The notes under the pieces were generated by a model that saw nothing but the letters and a program-made list of their open reading frames with translations, was not told the origin of the DNA and searched no databases. A program made the translations under genes and the position numbers. Shown here one piece after another: positions 36,519 through 45,480 of a stretch of DNA of 64,000 nucleotides. The stretch comes from JAPPHA01 sp963664045 (GTDB lineage: Bacteria; Pseudomonadota; Alphaproteobacteria; Rhodobacterales; Rhodobacteraceae): NCBI GenBank assembly GCA_963664045.2, contig CAXXGT010000017.1, forward strand, positions 62,001 through 126,000, in the 5' to 3' direction. Every line of letters starts with the position of its first letter. Position 1 is the stretch's first letter.

Positions 36519-37321
36519 GCCTTGAGGTTCAGTTCGTCGATCGCCTGGGCGACGTGGTTGTCGGTGACTTCGCGGGCCTTGTCCGCGGCGGCGGCGGCGA
36601 GTGCATTGTGGGCGATCTGGTTGATCCTGCGCGGCAGGCCGTGTGCGGTCTGCGCGATGGCAGCCACGGCGGTCTTGCCGAAGATCGGGATGTCGGGAGC
36701 CCCGGCCATGCGGAGGCGGTGCTCGATATACGGCTCGATCTCCTCTGCCGCGAGCCCGTCCATGTGGTGGCGGACGACGAGACGCTGGGCGAGGGATTCG
36801 TTGACCCCCATCGCCAGGCGGCGCCGGAGCCCGGTGAGGCCGGTGAGCAGCAGGCAGAAGCGCTGGGCGGAATCGATGTCGAAGTTGGTGAGCATGCGCA
36901 GGGTCTCGAGGACCGGGTTGGACAGGAGATGGGCCTCGTCGATGATCAGCACCGGCGTCTGCCGGTTGCCTGCGAGGCGTGACAACTCGCCGGAGATGGC
37001 GCGTCCGACCATGCTGCGTGACTGTCCGGGGGCGAGGCCGAATTCGGCCGCGATGCAGTTCATGGCTTCGAGCGGCGTGGGGGCGGCGAGCGGCAGGTAG
37101 ACGATCTTGAAGAGGCCGCGTGGCAGGCTGTCGGCGAAGCGCCGGCAGACGGCGGTCTTTCCGGACCCGACCTCGCCGGTGAGCAGGCCGATGCCGCGCA
37201 TCTCCGCGAGATGGTTGAGCCGTGCCTGTGCCTCGGTGGCCGCCCGGCCCGGGAACAGGTCGTCGGATGCGATGTCGCTCCCGAAGGGCCAGCGCTCGAG
37301 GGAGAAGGATTGACGGTACAT
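36515..37321 (-). CDS. B': TniB/ExeA-like AAA ATPase
   Basis: 268 residues beginning MYRQSFSLERWPFGSD. Walker A GEVGSGKT, Walker B VLIIDEAHLL, sensor LLLTGLTGLRRRL, and an arginine-finger region ESLAQRLVVRHHM; C-terminal helical part GLPRRINQIAHNALAAAAAD. Expected to bind DNA and recruit/activate the transposase at target sites. Lies 3 bases downstream of the transposase stop, with its own stop overlapping the primase start. Intact. Confidence 0.92.
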   Translation of the reverse strand: MYRQSFSLERWPFGSDIASDDLFPGRAATEAQARLNHLAEMRGIGLLTGEVGSGKTAVCRRFADSLPRGLFKIVYLPLAAPTPLEAMNCIAAEFGLAPGQSRSMVGRAISGELSRLAGNRQTPVLIIDEAHLLSNPVLETLRMLTNFDIDSAQRFCLLLTGLTGLRRRLAMGVNESLAQRLVVRHHMDGLAAEEIEPYIEHRLRMAGAPDIPIFGKTAVAAIAQTAHGLPRRINQIAHNALAAAAADKAREVTDNHVAQAIDELNLKA

Positions 37322-37324
37322 GGC

Positions 37325-38596
37325 TCAGTCCTCCCCGCCATCGGTGTCGATGCTGGAGAAGGAGATCGCGTTGTCGCGCTTCACCCGGGCATTTGCGTTG
37401 AGGTCGAGGGGCCATGCCTGCCCGGCATCCTCGCCATCCGCCACGACGAGGATCGGGCGGCCCGGCGGCGCCGCGGGATCGAACCGCAGGGTGACCTTCC
37501 GCCCGACGAGGCCGGTATCGACCTCGTAGAGCCGGTTCCGGAGGCTGACGACCCGGTCCTTGCTGACCTTGCGCACCGCCTCGTCGAGGAACAGGTCGTC
37601 GAGATCGACGCTGCCGTCCACGAGGCGGACATCGAGGGCTTTCGCGGCCCATGCGTCCGCCGGTGTCATGCCCTCGAGACCGCGATGGGGCGTGTGATGG
37701 TACTCTCCCTCGACCCAGGCGGCGAGACGGCGGTTGAGGATGTCGAGGCTGGCAGTATCCGCTGCTTCAAGGCCCGGCAGGAAGCGTTGGCGTACGGTTC
37801 TTATATACCTTTCCACCTTTCCTTTTCCGGCGGCGTGGTACGGACGCGCATGGATCAGGGCGATGCCGAGACGGGCGCAGACGAGATCGAGGCGCCGCGA
37901 ACGGTACGCACTTCCATTGTCGACGAACAGTTTCCCGGGAATTCCGCGACGCAGGAGAGCCTGCCTGAACACCGGGAGGAAGTCGTTGATGCCCTCGGAG
38001 AAGGCGAAGGCCGACCATGGCACGATGCGGGTCGCGTCGTCGATCATGACGATCATGTAGGTCTTGCGCCGGCGGCGCCCGTCGCCGCACTTCGGGCCGT
38101 GCATGATATCCGATTGCCAGAGGTCGCCGGCATGGGCATGGGCGAAGCGCCTGAGGTCCGGCGGCGCCCGTTCCGGGGTCATCAACCCCTCGGCGTGGAA
38201 CAGGCGGTAGGCGGCCGAGAGCGAGACCGGGTCGGAGAACCCGTCCGTCTGTTCGGCGCGTGCGACCACGTCGCGGACGGAAAGTTCGGGATGGTCCCTG
38301 CGGATGGAGATCAGCAGCTCCGCGGCCTCGACCGTGAGACGCCGGGACTTGCCGCGGTCGCTGCGCGGCCCGGGCTTGAGGGCGTCGAGACCGCCACGCC
38401 GCCAGGCCCGCTGCCAGTGCAGGATGGTACCCTCCGCAACCCGGGTGCGGCTGGTGCCGGGAATCACCCACGCCTTGCCGGCAAGACGGCGCACTTCGGC
38501 CATCCGCGCCGGTCCGGCGAGGTCGATGAGGGGGGCGATGACGCGATAGCGGAACATCGCCACGTCAAGTCGATGTCTTTCGGTGTTCTGGCTCAT
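37325..38596 (-). CDS. B': DDE (rve) transposase, TniA/MuA-like
   Basis: 423 residues. N-terminal HTH region (RTRVAEGTILHWQRAWRRGG), DHPELSVRDVVARAEQ, core with Asp in LWQSDIMHGPK, Asp in LFVDNGSAYRSR and Glu in KGKVERYIRTVRQ. Mu-type C-terminal domain VSLRNRLYEVDTGLVGRKV. Colinear with the H transposase throughout and clearly the same family. Begins at ATG 38596, 43 bases after the zinc-protein stop. All catalytic residues are present. Confidence 0.94.
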   Translation of the reverse strand: MSQNTERHRLDVAMFRYRVIAPLIDLAGPARMAEVRRLAGKAWVIPGTSRTRVAEGTILHWQRAWRRGGLDALKPGPRSDRGKSRRLTVEAAELLISIRRDHPELSVRDVVARAEQTDGFSDPVSLSAAYRLFHAEGLMTPERAPPDLRRFAHAHAGDLWQSDIMHGPKCGDGRRRRKTYMIVMIDDATRIVPWSAFAFSEGINDFLPVFRQALLRRGIPGKLFVDNGSAYRSRRLDLVCARLGIALIHARPYHAAGKGKVERYIRTVRQRFLPGLEAADTASLDILNRRLAAWVEGEYHHTPHRGLEGMTPADAWAAKALDVRLVDGSVDLDDLFLDEAVRKVSKDRVVSLRNRLYEVDTGLVGRKVTLRFDPAAPPGRPILVVADGEDAGQAWPLDLNANARVKRDNAISFSSIDTDGGED

Positions 38597-38639
38597 GCCT
38601 GGTCTCCCTTTCGGTTGGATCGGGCAGGCATAGCGCCGC

Positions 38640-39242
38640 TCAGGCCGGCGGATCAGGCCCCATCATGTGTTGGTCGGCCGGATTCGAAATCGGCGCCGGA
38701 TCAATCCGCACGCCGAAGCCCAGTGGAGGCGCCAGATTCCGGAGATGTGACGCCGCATGGCCGCGCAGTTCGACGAGAAGCCGCGTGGTTCCGAGATGGC
38801 CCCTGAGCGCCGTCACCGACGCCGCGCAACCGGCGAACAGCTCCGGCAGCAGGGTGATCACCGTCACCAGGCAGGCAACCACCAGGTCGCGCCGGCCCTT
38901 GAGCCAGCGGCGGTTCGCCGCCTCCGTCACCACATGGCCGGGACGGGCGCTCTCGGCCGCCGCCCGCAGGCTCGGTTCCGTCTCCGCGGCCAGCGCCGCC
39001 GCCTCGAGCTCGTCCAGGGTGCCCGGCAGTCGTGCCGCAAAGCAGCGGGCCAGCAGTGACCATGTCTTGTGAGCGTCAGGGCAGTACCAGCGCGGAATAT
39101 GGGCATCCCCCCAGCGGGTCTTGCGCCGGTAGGTGCCGTGGCGGGCGAAACGACAGCCGCCACCGGGGTGTTCGGGACAGCAATCAAGCTTTGCGTCACG
39201 CCAGGCTTGCGTGGTAACGTAGTCCTCGCCGGACAGCGACAA
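38640..39242 (-). CDS. B': cysteine-rich accessory protein
   Basis: About 200 residues: SGEDYVTTQAWRDAKLDCCP, CPEHPGGGCRFARHGTYRRK, IPRWYCPDAHKTWSLLARCF, then a helical region and a conserved middle segment RRWLKGRRDLVVACLVTVI. Homologue of the H and T proteins; a zinc-knuckle-like Cys/His cluster is visible. ATG 39242 begins inside the conserved block (MSLSGEDYV), so the true start may be earlier: the preceding codons QLDWNLS still resemble the H protein's QLIHETDLS but offer only ATA. Function unknown. Confidence 0.7.
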   Translation of the reverse strand: MSLSGEDYVTTQAWRDAKLDCCPEHPGGGCRFARHGTYRRKTRWGDAHIPRWYCPDAHKTWSLLARCFAARLPGTLDELEAAALAAETEPSLRAAAESARPGHVVTEAANRRWLKGRRDLVVACLVTVITLLPELFAGCAASVTALRGHLGTTRLLVELRGHAASHLRNLAPPLGFGVRIDPAPISNPADQHMMGPDPPA

Positions 39243-39673
39243 ATTCCAATCGAGTTGTATGGTCGGCTACTGGCCCGGCGGCAGGCACCGCACGGGCCAC
39301 CTCTTCTCAAATGCTTCGCACCATGCGGGATCCGGCCCGCGCTGCCGGGAAGGCGGACCCCCCGCGCCAGGGAGCGTAATCAACCACCCGGCCCAGGCGA
39401 TCAATCCCGAAAATCAACAAACCCGCCACGCAGGGCGGACACATCCGTGACGCTGCCGGGAAAATGCCGCCGGGGAATTCGTCCGGGCCATGACGGAAAC
39501 AACGCAACCGGGGAAACCGCGTCCGCCATGTTCCGGAAAAGAAAGCGCTACTGAAAAAACTGCCGGGAAGGAAAAAAAGATGTCGCGGACTATTCCAGTT
39601 TCCACTCGATCAGGCATCAATCCAATCCGTGACAATCCGGCCACTCAACACCGAATCATCCTGCAACCCAACA
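39243..39673. other. Right subterminal region of transposon B'
   Basis: 430 non-coding bases between the first gene and the right tip. Contains ACTGAAAAAACTGCCGG (39550-39566), exactly shared with transposon T (27245-27261), and several AAAA-rich strings followed by CCGG (TTCCGGAAAAGAAAGCG, GCCGGGAAAATGCCGCCGG). These may be the spaced transposase-binding sites of the right end; the promoter of the operon must also lie here. Confidence 0.55.
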
Positions 39674-42617
39674 CTTGTCCGGGTGCAAGTCGAGTGAGAA
39701 CGCGGCCAGCCTGTCCTTCAGGTCGCACAGGAACCGTTCTGCATCCCACTTGTACTGGAACCCGACCACGAAGTCGTCGGCATAGCGCACGATGATCGTC
39801 TCGCCGCTGGCGGTCCGGGCGCGCCATTTCCTCTGGAACCAGAGATCAAGGACGAAGTGCAGGTAGATGTTCGCCAGAATCGGTGAGACACTTGAGCCCT
39901 GAGGAGTTCCCCGCAGAGTGTCCCGCCATTCGCCCTCTTCCATGACGCCGGCGCCAAGCCACTTGGAGATCAGCCGGGTGACCCGCCGATCCCCGATCCG
40001 GTGCTCCACGAACTGTAGAAGCCAGCTTCGATCCAATTGGTCGAAAAAGGCCCGAATGTCCGCGTCGACAATCCAGTTGACCTTGCGCCGTTCTATCCCG
40101 TACGCCAGCGCGTCGAGCGCGTCATGCGCACCGCGACCGGGTCGGAACCCATAGCTGAACCCGAGGAATTCCGGCTCGAATATCGGCACAAGGATGGTCT
40201 CCGCCACCGCAGTCTGGACGATCTTGTCCTCCAGTGCCGCGATGCCGAGCGGTCGTGTTCCCCCGTCCGGTTTGGGTATCTCTACCCGCCGGGACGGAAG
40301 CGCCCGGTACGTCCCGCTGTGAACACGGTCGTGCAGGTCGAGCAGGCGCTCTTCCAGTCCGTTCCCGTATTCCTCCCATGTCACCCCGTCCACGCCTGCC
40401 GCCGCATCCTTCTTCAGCATGAAGTAGGATGCTTCGAGCGCGTCCGTCGTGATATGGTGCAGGAGCGCAGTGAGCTTCTCCTTCGGTTTCCTCGTGGCTG
40501 CTTGCCGTATCCGCTCAGCCGCCTGTGACATGCGATCCCGGCCCTGTGTCCGGTGCATGCTTTGGCCTCGCGGATTCCCCTTGGTTCCGGCCCTTCCCTC
40601 CATCGGCTCCGCAGGAACTGACGTTCCCTTGTTCGCCGACTTCACCGGTACTATGGCCGGATCCGACTGCTTCAATCCGTTCGTCATCGATTCAGACTAT
40701 CTCCTTTCTTCCGCGGCCCCGGCACGACTGCCGGGGCAGATTGAAGCCCTCCCGAGTCCCGGCTTGGGGCGTACGTGCGTCCCTGGATTCCTTTGACAGC
40801 GCGGAGCCCGGCAGTCCCTCACCATGGCGGTCCTGCAGGTGTTGCCTTCGGTCAAACAAAGAACCTCGGCACTCCGAATGATAAGATTTTCGTTGCTCAA
40901 TCATCCTGGCCACACGCGCCGCTACCGACGCTTCACGTGCACCCTCGCGGATGCACGCGCACGGCTCGCGGTGGAAGTGGTGGTTAGCCTCTCCTTCCTG
41001 CCGGACTTTCACCGGCTACCCCAGCGCCAGTTAGCTCGGCGCTCTTGTTTCATCTTGCCCGGCCTGTCCGGGTCGCGCCCGACCCGCACCGGCGTCTCGT
41101 CCATGACGATGACGGAGCTTTCCAGAACCGAGCGGCACTGGGCCTCGAACACCGGCTCCAGCAGCGAGATCGCCCGGTTGGCCCAGCCGCTCAGGGACTT
41201 GCGGCTGACGGTGATCCCGCTCTCTGCCAGCATCTGGTGCTGGCGGTAGAGGGGGAGATGCCAGGCGAACTTGTCGACCAGCATTCCGGCGATAAAGGTC
41301 ACATCGGCGCAGGAATTCTTGAACACGCCCTCGATGGCCGGGGCGCAGACCAGGGCGCCGGAGGACGTGATCTTCGCCTTCTTGTAATGGTAACGCAGCA
41401 CCACGTGGCGGATCGGCACCGATGCCAGCTTGCAGCACACCCGCTCGGAGATGATGTCGTATTCACCCTCCGCCAGCCCCTCGATCTCCGGCGGCATCAC
41501 GTCGATGTCGATCACCGTCGCCTCGGGGCCGAAGCGCAGCCCGGTGCCGTTGACGGCATCGCCACGATCCTTCTTGCGCCCGTTGACGCCGCCCCGGGGC
41601 TTCTTTTCGGCTTTCTTTTCGGCCTCGCCTTTCCTTTCGGCTTCGGGCTCATCCTCCCCGGCGTCCGGCGATGCGGCCCCGTCGGAGGAGGCGCCATCGG
41701 AGGAGGCGTCGGCGTTGCGGCGCTTCTCCGAGCGCTGGCCGTACTGCTGGCGCTCGTAGCGGGCCAGCTGGCCGCGAAGCGCACTGTTCTTCGCCACTTC
41801 CTCGGTGAGCTTGTCCTGTAGCGCGGCAATGATCGTCGACTGCGTCCCGGCAAGCCCGAACAACTCCCTGAACAGGGAGACAGCCCCCCGTAGAAGACCA
41901 CCGCCCGAGCCCAGCCCCGCGAACTCCGAGCGGAGCCCGTCGAGCCGCCGGCGAACCACCTCCGGGTCGTGAGGGTCGATCCCGCTCATTCCTCCGCCTC
42001 CTCCGCCATGATCGCCGCCAGCACCGCCAGGCGCTCGCCCCGGGGCATCGCCGCGTAGCGCCGCCCCCAGCTCGCCGCCTTGCGCTTGACGGTCTGACGG
42101 TGGGTGAAATTCCGTCCGGCGAAGGCCGCCCAGTGCACCCGGTCGGGCGCGAAGTTGAACCACAGCTTCTCGGTGACGATGCAGGACTGGTTGTTGACCT
42201 GGATCTCCAGCGAATGCCAGTCGGAAAGGTGTTCGTCGTAGAGCCGGGACGGATAGCCGGAGACCATCGCCGAACAGGGCAGCGACTTCAGGATGCCGAG
42301 AAGCTCCACATGGTCGGCGTCCGTATAGTCGTAACGGTAGCGGCGCTGCGACTTGCGCGCAGACTGCACGTAGGGCGGGTCGGCATAGACCAGCTCGCGG
42401 CCGTCGAAGTCGAAATCGGACAGGAACGCGTGGCAGCAACCATGGTGAAGCTCGACCGGATAGGCGCAGCTGAAGGTGTCGATGGCCCGGCGGTTGAGAT
42501 CGATGCCGATGTTCCTGAGCGCCGGAGGCTTGCGCTTCATGATGGCGCCGCCCCCAAGATGTGTCTCAATATATGCGCCCAACGTCCCGACATACTGCCC
42601 ATTATCACGCTTCCGAG

Positions 42618-43043
42618 CTGACGATTCATTACCGGTTTCATCCCTGTGCCGGCGAAAAGGTGAAACTTGAGAGCCGCCGTCCAACGCCGTCCGGCAACAA
42701 TCTCTACGTCCGTCTGCTGGCGAGCGGCCGTCCGCTGGCGATTCGCGAATGGATGACCCGGCCGGAATCGGCAGCCTGGGCGGTGCGTGACACCCCGAGG
42801 CTCTCGCGTGAGGCTTTGTCGGATCTGCGCATGATCGTCGATACTGTTGTCTGCAACCTTGCAGACGACGGAGGCAACGATGACGCGCAACTGGCGGACG
42901 ACACGACAAGGGCGGCTGTTCGAACCGGACGGACCCGCCCACATCATGGAAGGAGAGCGGAAGACGGAACTGCTGGCGCTCCTGGCGCAACTGATCCGGG
43001 AGGCGGTGACGAACCGCACGCCAGACGGGGGAGACGGACATGA
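42618..43043 (+). CDS. Z1: small protein upstream of the recombinase (geneA)
   Basis: Frame containing HYRFHPCAGEKVKLESRR, LYVRLLASGRPLAIREWM and LSREALSDLRMIVDTVVC. 'F-H-P-x-x-G' proteins of this size (DUF5372-like) commonly precede serine recombinases. No ATG at the front; CTG 42618 or another non-ATG codon inside the element would be needed. The frame stays open through geneB and ends with TGA overlapping the recombinase ATG (ATGA, 43040-43043). The C-terminal third may simply be the shadow of geneB. The Z2 counterpart at 62474-62818 has the same layout. Confidence 0.5.
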   Translation: MTIHYRFHPCAGEKVKLESRRPTPSGNNLYVRLLASGRPLAIREWMTRPESAAWAVRDTPRLSREALSDLRMIVDTVVCNLADDGGNDDAQLADDTTRAAVRTGRTRPHHGRRAEDGTAGAPGATDPGGGDEPHARRGRRT

Positions 43044-43059
43044 ACAAGATCACGCCTGA
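42880..43059 (+). CDS. Z1: small protein overlapping the recombinase start (geneB)
   Basis: 59 residues from ATG 42880 behind a strong GGAGG (42870-42874): MTRNWRTTRQGRLFEPDG then ERKTELLALLAQLIREAV. Short leucine-rich proteins of this pattern are often found directly before serine recombinases of insertion elements. Its end overlaps the recombinase start by 20 bases; the Z2 counterpart (62458-62631) overlaps by exactly 20 bases too. Function unknown; possibly a directionality or accessory factor. Confidence 0.65.
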   Translation: MTRNWRTTRQGRLFEPDGPAHIMEGERKTELLALLAQLIREAVTNRTPDGGDGHEQDHA

Positions 43060-45118
43060 CCATCTCGCACGAAAGGCGATCGTCTATGTGCGCCAGTCTT
43101 CCGAGCACCAGGTGCGCCACAACACGGGGAGCCGGGAGTGGCAGTACGGGCTCAAGGCCCGCGCCGAGGCCCTTGGCTGGTCGGACGTCACCTTCATCGA
43201 CCAGGACCTCGGCCTGTCGGGCAGCGGCGGCGCCCGGCGGCCCGGCTTCAAGATCATGCTCGACGCCGTCTGCAAGCGTGAAGCCGGCATCATCCTCTCG
43301 GTGGACGCAACAAGGCTCTCCCGGAATGGCCGGGAATGGCACACCCTGCTCGAGTTCTGCGGTGTCGTGGGTTGCCTGCTGGCCGACGAGCAGACGGTCT
43401 ACGACCCCCGCCTGCCGACGGACAGGATGGTTCTCGGGATGCACGGGACCATGTCGGAACTCGAGCTTGCGAACATGCGCAGGCGTTCGATCGAGGGCCG
43501 CAACCGCAAGGCGGCGCGCGGCGCGCTGTTCCTGGCCGTGTCGGCCGGATACCGGCGTGTCGGCAGGAACGCGATCGAGAAGGACCCGGACCTGCGTGTC
43601 CGCGCGGCGATCGATCTTGTCTTTCGCAGGTTCGACGAGATGCACAGCGTTCGGCAGGTCCATCTCTGGTTCCACGACGAGGGTCTTGAGCTGCCGTCAC
43701 GGCCGACGGGCGAGAACGAGCAGCTGCGATGGCAGTTGCCGAACTATGCGCGGGTTCACGAGATCCTGACCAATCCGGTCTATGCCGGCGCCTATGCCTA
43801 CGGCCGGACCGAGAGCCAGGTCGAAATCCGCGACGGAGAAAAGAAGATCACGCGCAAGGTGGTGAGCGACCGGGACGCCTGGCAGGTCTTCATCCCCGAC
43901 CATCATGAAGGCTATATCAGCCTGGAGACCTACGAACGGAACCGGCGCGTGATCGCGGACAACAGCACGAAGATGATGCCCTCGGGACGGCGCGGCGCGG
44001 TTCGCAGCGGTGCGGCCCTGCTTGCCGGGCTGCTGCGCTGCGGCCACTGCGGGCGCAAGCTGACGGTCACCTACAGCGGAACCAGTGGCACTGTGCTGCG
44101 TTACACCTGCCGCTCGGGGGTGATCAATTACAACGAGCCGAAGTGCATCTCGTTCGGCGGCGCTCCCGCGGACGAGGCGGTCGGCCGGGAGATTGTCCGC
44201 ATTCTCGAGCCGATCGGCCTGGAGGCGGCGCTCCGCGTCATCGAAGACGATGCCGAGACGGGGTCGGAGGCGGTTCGCCAGCATGAGATCGCGCTCGAGC
44301 GCGCCCGCTACGAGGCCCATCGCGCGTGGCAGCAATACGATGCCGTCGATCCGGGGAACCGGCAGGTGGCGGGCGAACTGGAGCGCCGGTGGAACGAGCG
44401 CCTGATCGCGGTGCAGACGGTCGAGACCGCCCTGGAACATGCGCGCGAGGCCTGCGCGGACATGAGGATGGATGAAGAGGAGCGGGAAGCATGCCTGCAA
44501 CTCGGCGCCGATCTTGAACTGGCATGGAACCATGAAGGCGTCACCGCGGAGACCCGCAAGCGAATGCTTCGCGCTGCGCTCGAGGAAATCATGGTCTGGT
44601 GTGAGGACAGGCAGGTCAGGTTGCTGCTGCACTGGCGTGGCGGCGACCATACGGAACTGTTCGTCGCCAAGAGAGCCAAGGGTCGGCATCGCCATGTGAC
44701 CGATGCCGAAACCGGAGCCCTGATCACGGAACTGGCGCGACAGATGCCGGACATGGCGATCGCGGCATTGCTGAACCGGCTGGGACGGCGCACCGGCAAG
44801 GGCCACAGCTGGAGAAAGGCAAGTGTCTGCCGTTTCCGCAACAAGCGCGGCATCCCGTTCTACCGTGAGGGCGAGCGGCTTGAGCGCGGTGAAATGACCT
44901 TGAGCGAGGCCGCCGCCGCCCTGGGGGTCGATTACCAGAAGGCGGGCCGCATGGCGCGGGAGGGCCGTCTGCCGGCCCATCAGTTGTGCAAGGGGGCACC
45001 CTGGATCATCTCTGCGGCCGATGTCGAGCGCCTGCGCTCAGGCGCGCGACCGGAAACGCCCCAGCTGGCGCTGTTCGACGATACGGCGTCAGGCCATGAA
45101 GAGCCTGACGAAGGCTGA
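43040..45118 (+). CDS. Z1: large serine recombinase
   Basis: 692 residues. Resolvase catalytic domain with the nucleophile serine in YVRQSS (residues 16-21), QYGL, DQDLGLSGSG and the LSRNGREWHTLLE arginine region; recombinase domain RTESQVEIRDGEKKIT; zinc ribbon CGHCGRKL...YTCRSGVI...KC; coiled coil ALERARYEAHRAWQQYDAV; C-terminal HTH (LSEAAAALGVDYQKAGRMAREG). Likely carries out integration and excision of Z1. RBS ggggga before the ATG. Intact and probably active. Homologous in layout to the interrupted Z2 recombinase. Confidence 0.94.
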   Translation: MNKITPDHLARKAIVYVRQSSEHQVRHNTGSREWQYGLKARAEALGWSDVTFIDQDLGLSGSGGARRPGFKIMLDAVCKREAGIILSVDATRLSRNGREWHTLLEFCGVVGCLLADEQTVYDPRLPTDRMVLGMHGTMSELELANMRRRSIEGRNRKAARGALFLAVSAGYRRVGRNAIEKDPDLRVRAAIDLVFRRFDEMHSVRQVHLWFHDEGLELPSRPTGENEQLRWQLPNYARVHEILTNPVYAGAYAYGRTESQVEIRDGEKKITRKVVSDRDAWQVFIPDHHEGYISLETYERNRRVIADNSTKMMPSGRRGAVRSGAALLAGLLRCGHCGRKLTVTYSGTSGTVLRYTCRSGVINYNEPKCISFGGAPADEAVGREIVRILEPIGLEAALRVIEDDAETGSEAVRQHEIALERARYEAHRAWQQYDAVDPGNRQVAGELERRWNERLIAVQTVETALEHAREACADMRMDEEEREACLQLGADLELAWNHEGVTAETRKRMLRAALEEIMVWCEDRQVRLLLHWRGGDHTELFVAKRAKGRHRHVTDAETGALITELARQMPDMAIAALLNRLGRRTGKGHSWRKASVCRFRNKRGIPFYREGERLERGEMTLSEAAAALGVDYQKAGRMAREGRLPAHQLCKGAPWIISAADVERLRSGARPETPQLALFDDTASGHEEPDEG

Positions 45119-45293
45119 AGAGGGCGCCATTACCCCCCCGAACACGAAAGATGGCTTTTCATGCGCACGCGTGATCACGGGATGGCGTAACCGTCCGGTC
45201 AAGGATGACGGAAAGGGTCGGGACCGGCATTCCGATGCTGCACCTGCGCCCTCACGTGATGGTGGTCTCGAGACATGATCTCCATACAGAATC

Positions 45294-45464
45294 CGTTACG
45301 TAACGCTTGGGAGACTGCACCATGATTGTCCAGGTGGCCGGGCACCATCCCCGTTCCCGCAGACGATGCGAAGCTCCGCAGGGCCGCTTCCCACGAGGCG
45401 CGCGCGACCCGGTATCTGCAGACGACGCGGAGCCTCAACCCCATACATCGATCGTTACGTAACG
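45294..45464. promoter_or_regulatory. Two CGTTACGTAACG palindromes with duplicated leader
   Basis: Perfect 12-bp palindromes at 45294-45305 and 45453-45464. Each is followed by a matching leader: palindrome, 3 bases, GGGAGAC, then GC, then ATG (45322 and 45481). The duplication of operator, RBS and start looks like two tandem translation-start cassettes. The same palindrome occurs twice around the homologous small gene of Z2. Candidate binding site for the encoded basic protein or a host regulator. The remaining bases of 45119-45480 hold nothing else I recognise. Confidence 0.75.
45322..45462 (+). CDS. Z1: 46-codon leader-like frame between palindromes
   Basis: Frame MIVQVAGHHPRSRRRCE... begins behind GGGAGAC and ends at a TAA inside the second palindrome (GTT ACG TAA). 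Composition is arginine/proline-rich with no recognisable family. It may be a leader peptide whose translation affects the palindrome, or chance. No counterpart was found at Z2. Confidence 0.25.
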   Translation: MIVQVAGHHPRSRRRCEAPQGRFPRGARDPVSADDAEPQPHTSIVT

Positions 45465-45480
45465 CCCGGGAGACCGCGTC

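Larger units (their letters stand above)
35345..39673 (-). mobile_element. Transposon B' (compact Tn7/Tn5053-like with Toprim primase)
   Basis: 4329 bases; ends TGTTGAATTTTTCTGTGTG (left) and, inward from the right, TGTTGGGTTGCAGGATGATT. The 5-bp duplication CTTGT (35340-35344 and 39674-39678) is confirmed by the uninterrupted intron in copy A, which has a single CTTGT. Complete four-gene set on the minus strand: zinc protein, transposase, ATPase, Toprim primase-like protein. Every gene is open, so this is the only apparently autonomous member of the H family in the window and could mobilise H. Confidence 0.95.
34869..40687 (-). pseudogene. ltrA: Group II intron RT/maturase, copy B, split by B'
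   Basis: Segments 40687-39679 and 35344-34869 rejoin across B' (with one CTTGT) into the same 494-residue protein as copy A, keeping YADD and domain X. The break falls between SLDLHPDK and TRLIEFGRF, in the RT thumb-side region, so both fragments are inactive. Minor substitutions against copy A (for example FFDQLDRSWLLQ for FFDRLDRSWLIR) show the copies have diverged for some time. Confidence 0.93.
34797..41044 (-). mobile_element. Group II intron, copy B, interrupted by transposon B'
   Basis: Same insertion point in tnpC and the same boundaries as copy A (5' GAGCGCCGAGC, 3' CCCTACCGCGAC). Subtracting B' and one CTTGT leaves 1914 bases, the same length as copy A. Because both intron copies occupy the homologous site of the same IS66 gene while copy C is empty, spread either by IS66 transposition or by retrohoming fits. 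Confidence 0.92.
33990..41989 (-). pseudogene. tnpC: IS66 TnpC transposase, copy B, split by intron with B'
   Basis: Exons 41989-41045 and 34796-33990; together a 583-residue frame with the full DDE set (MDETPV, SDGYGAY, NGVERALR). The intervening 6.25 kb is the group II intron carrying transposon B'. Amino-acid differences from copy A cluster at EGLAEGEYDII, shared with copy C, and QFLGDFDGT, unique to this copy. With its maturase gene interrupted, this intron would need the copy A maturase to splice, so the transposase is probably not made from this copy alone. Confidence 0.9.

Noticed and set aside
37211..38806. 531-codon + frame opposite the B' transposase
   Set aside because: Antisense shadow of the DDE transposase and ATPase, no recognisable domain.
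35345..39673. CRISPR-associated transposon (CAST) for B', H or X1
   Set aside because: No cas genes, TniQ or repeat-spacer array seen near any of them; the gene set is transposase, ATPase, zinc protein and Toprim protein.
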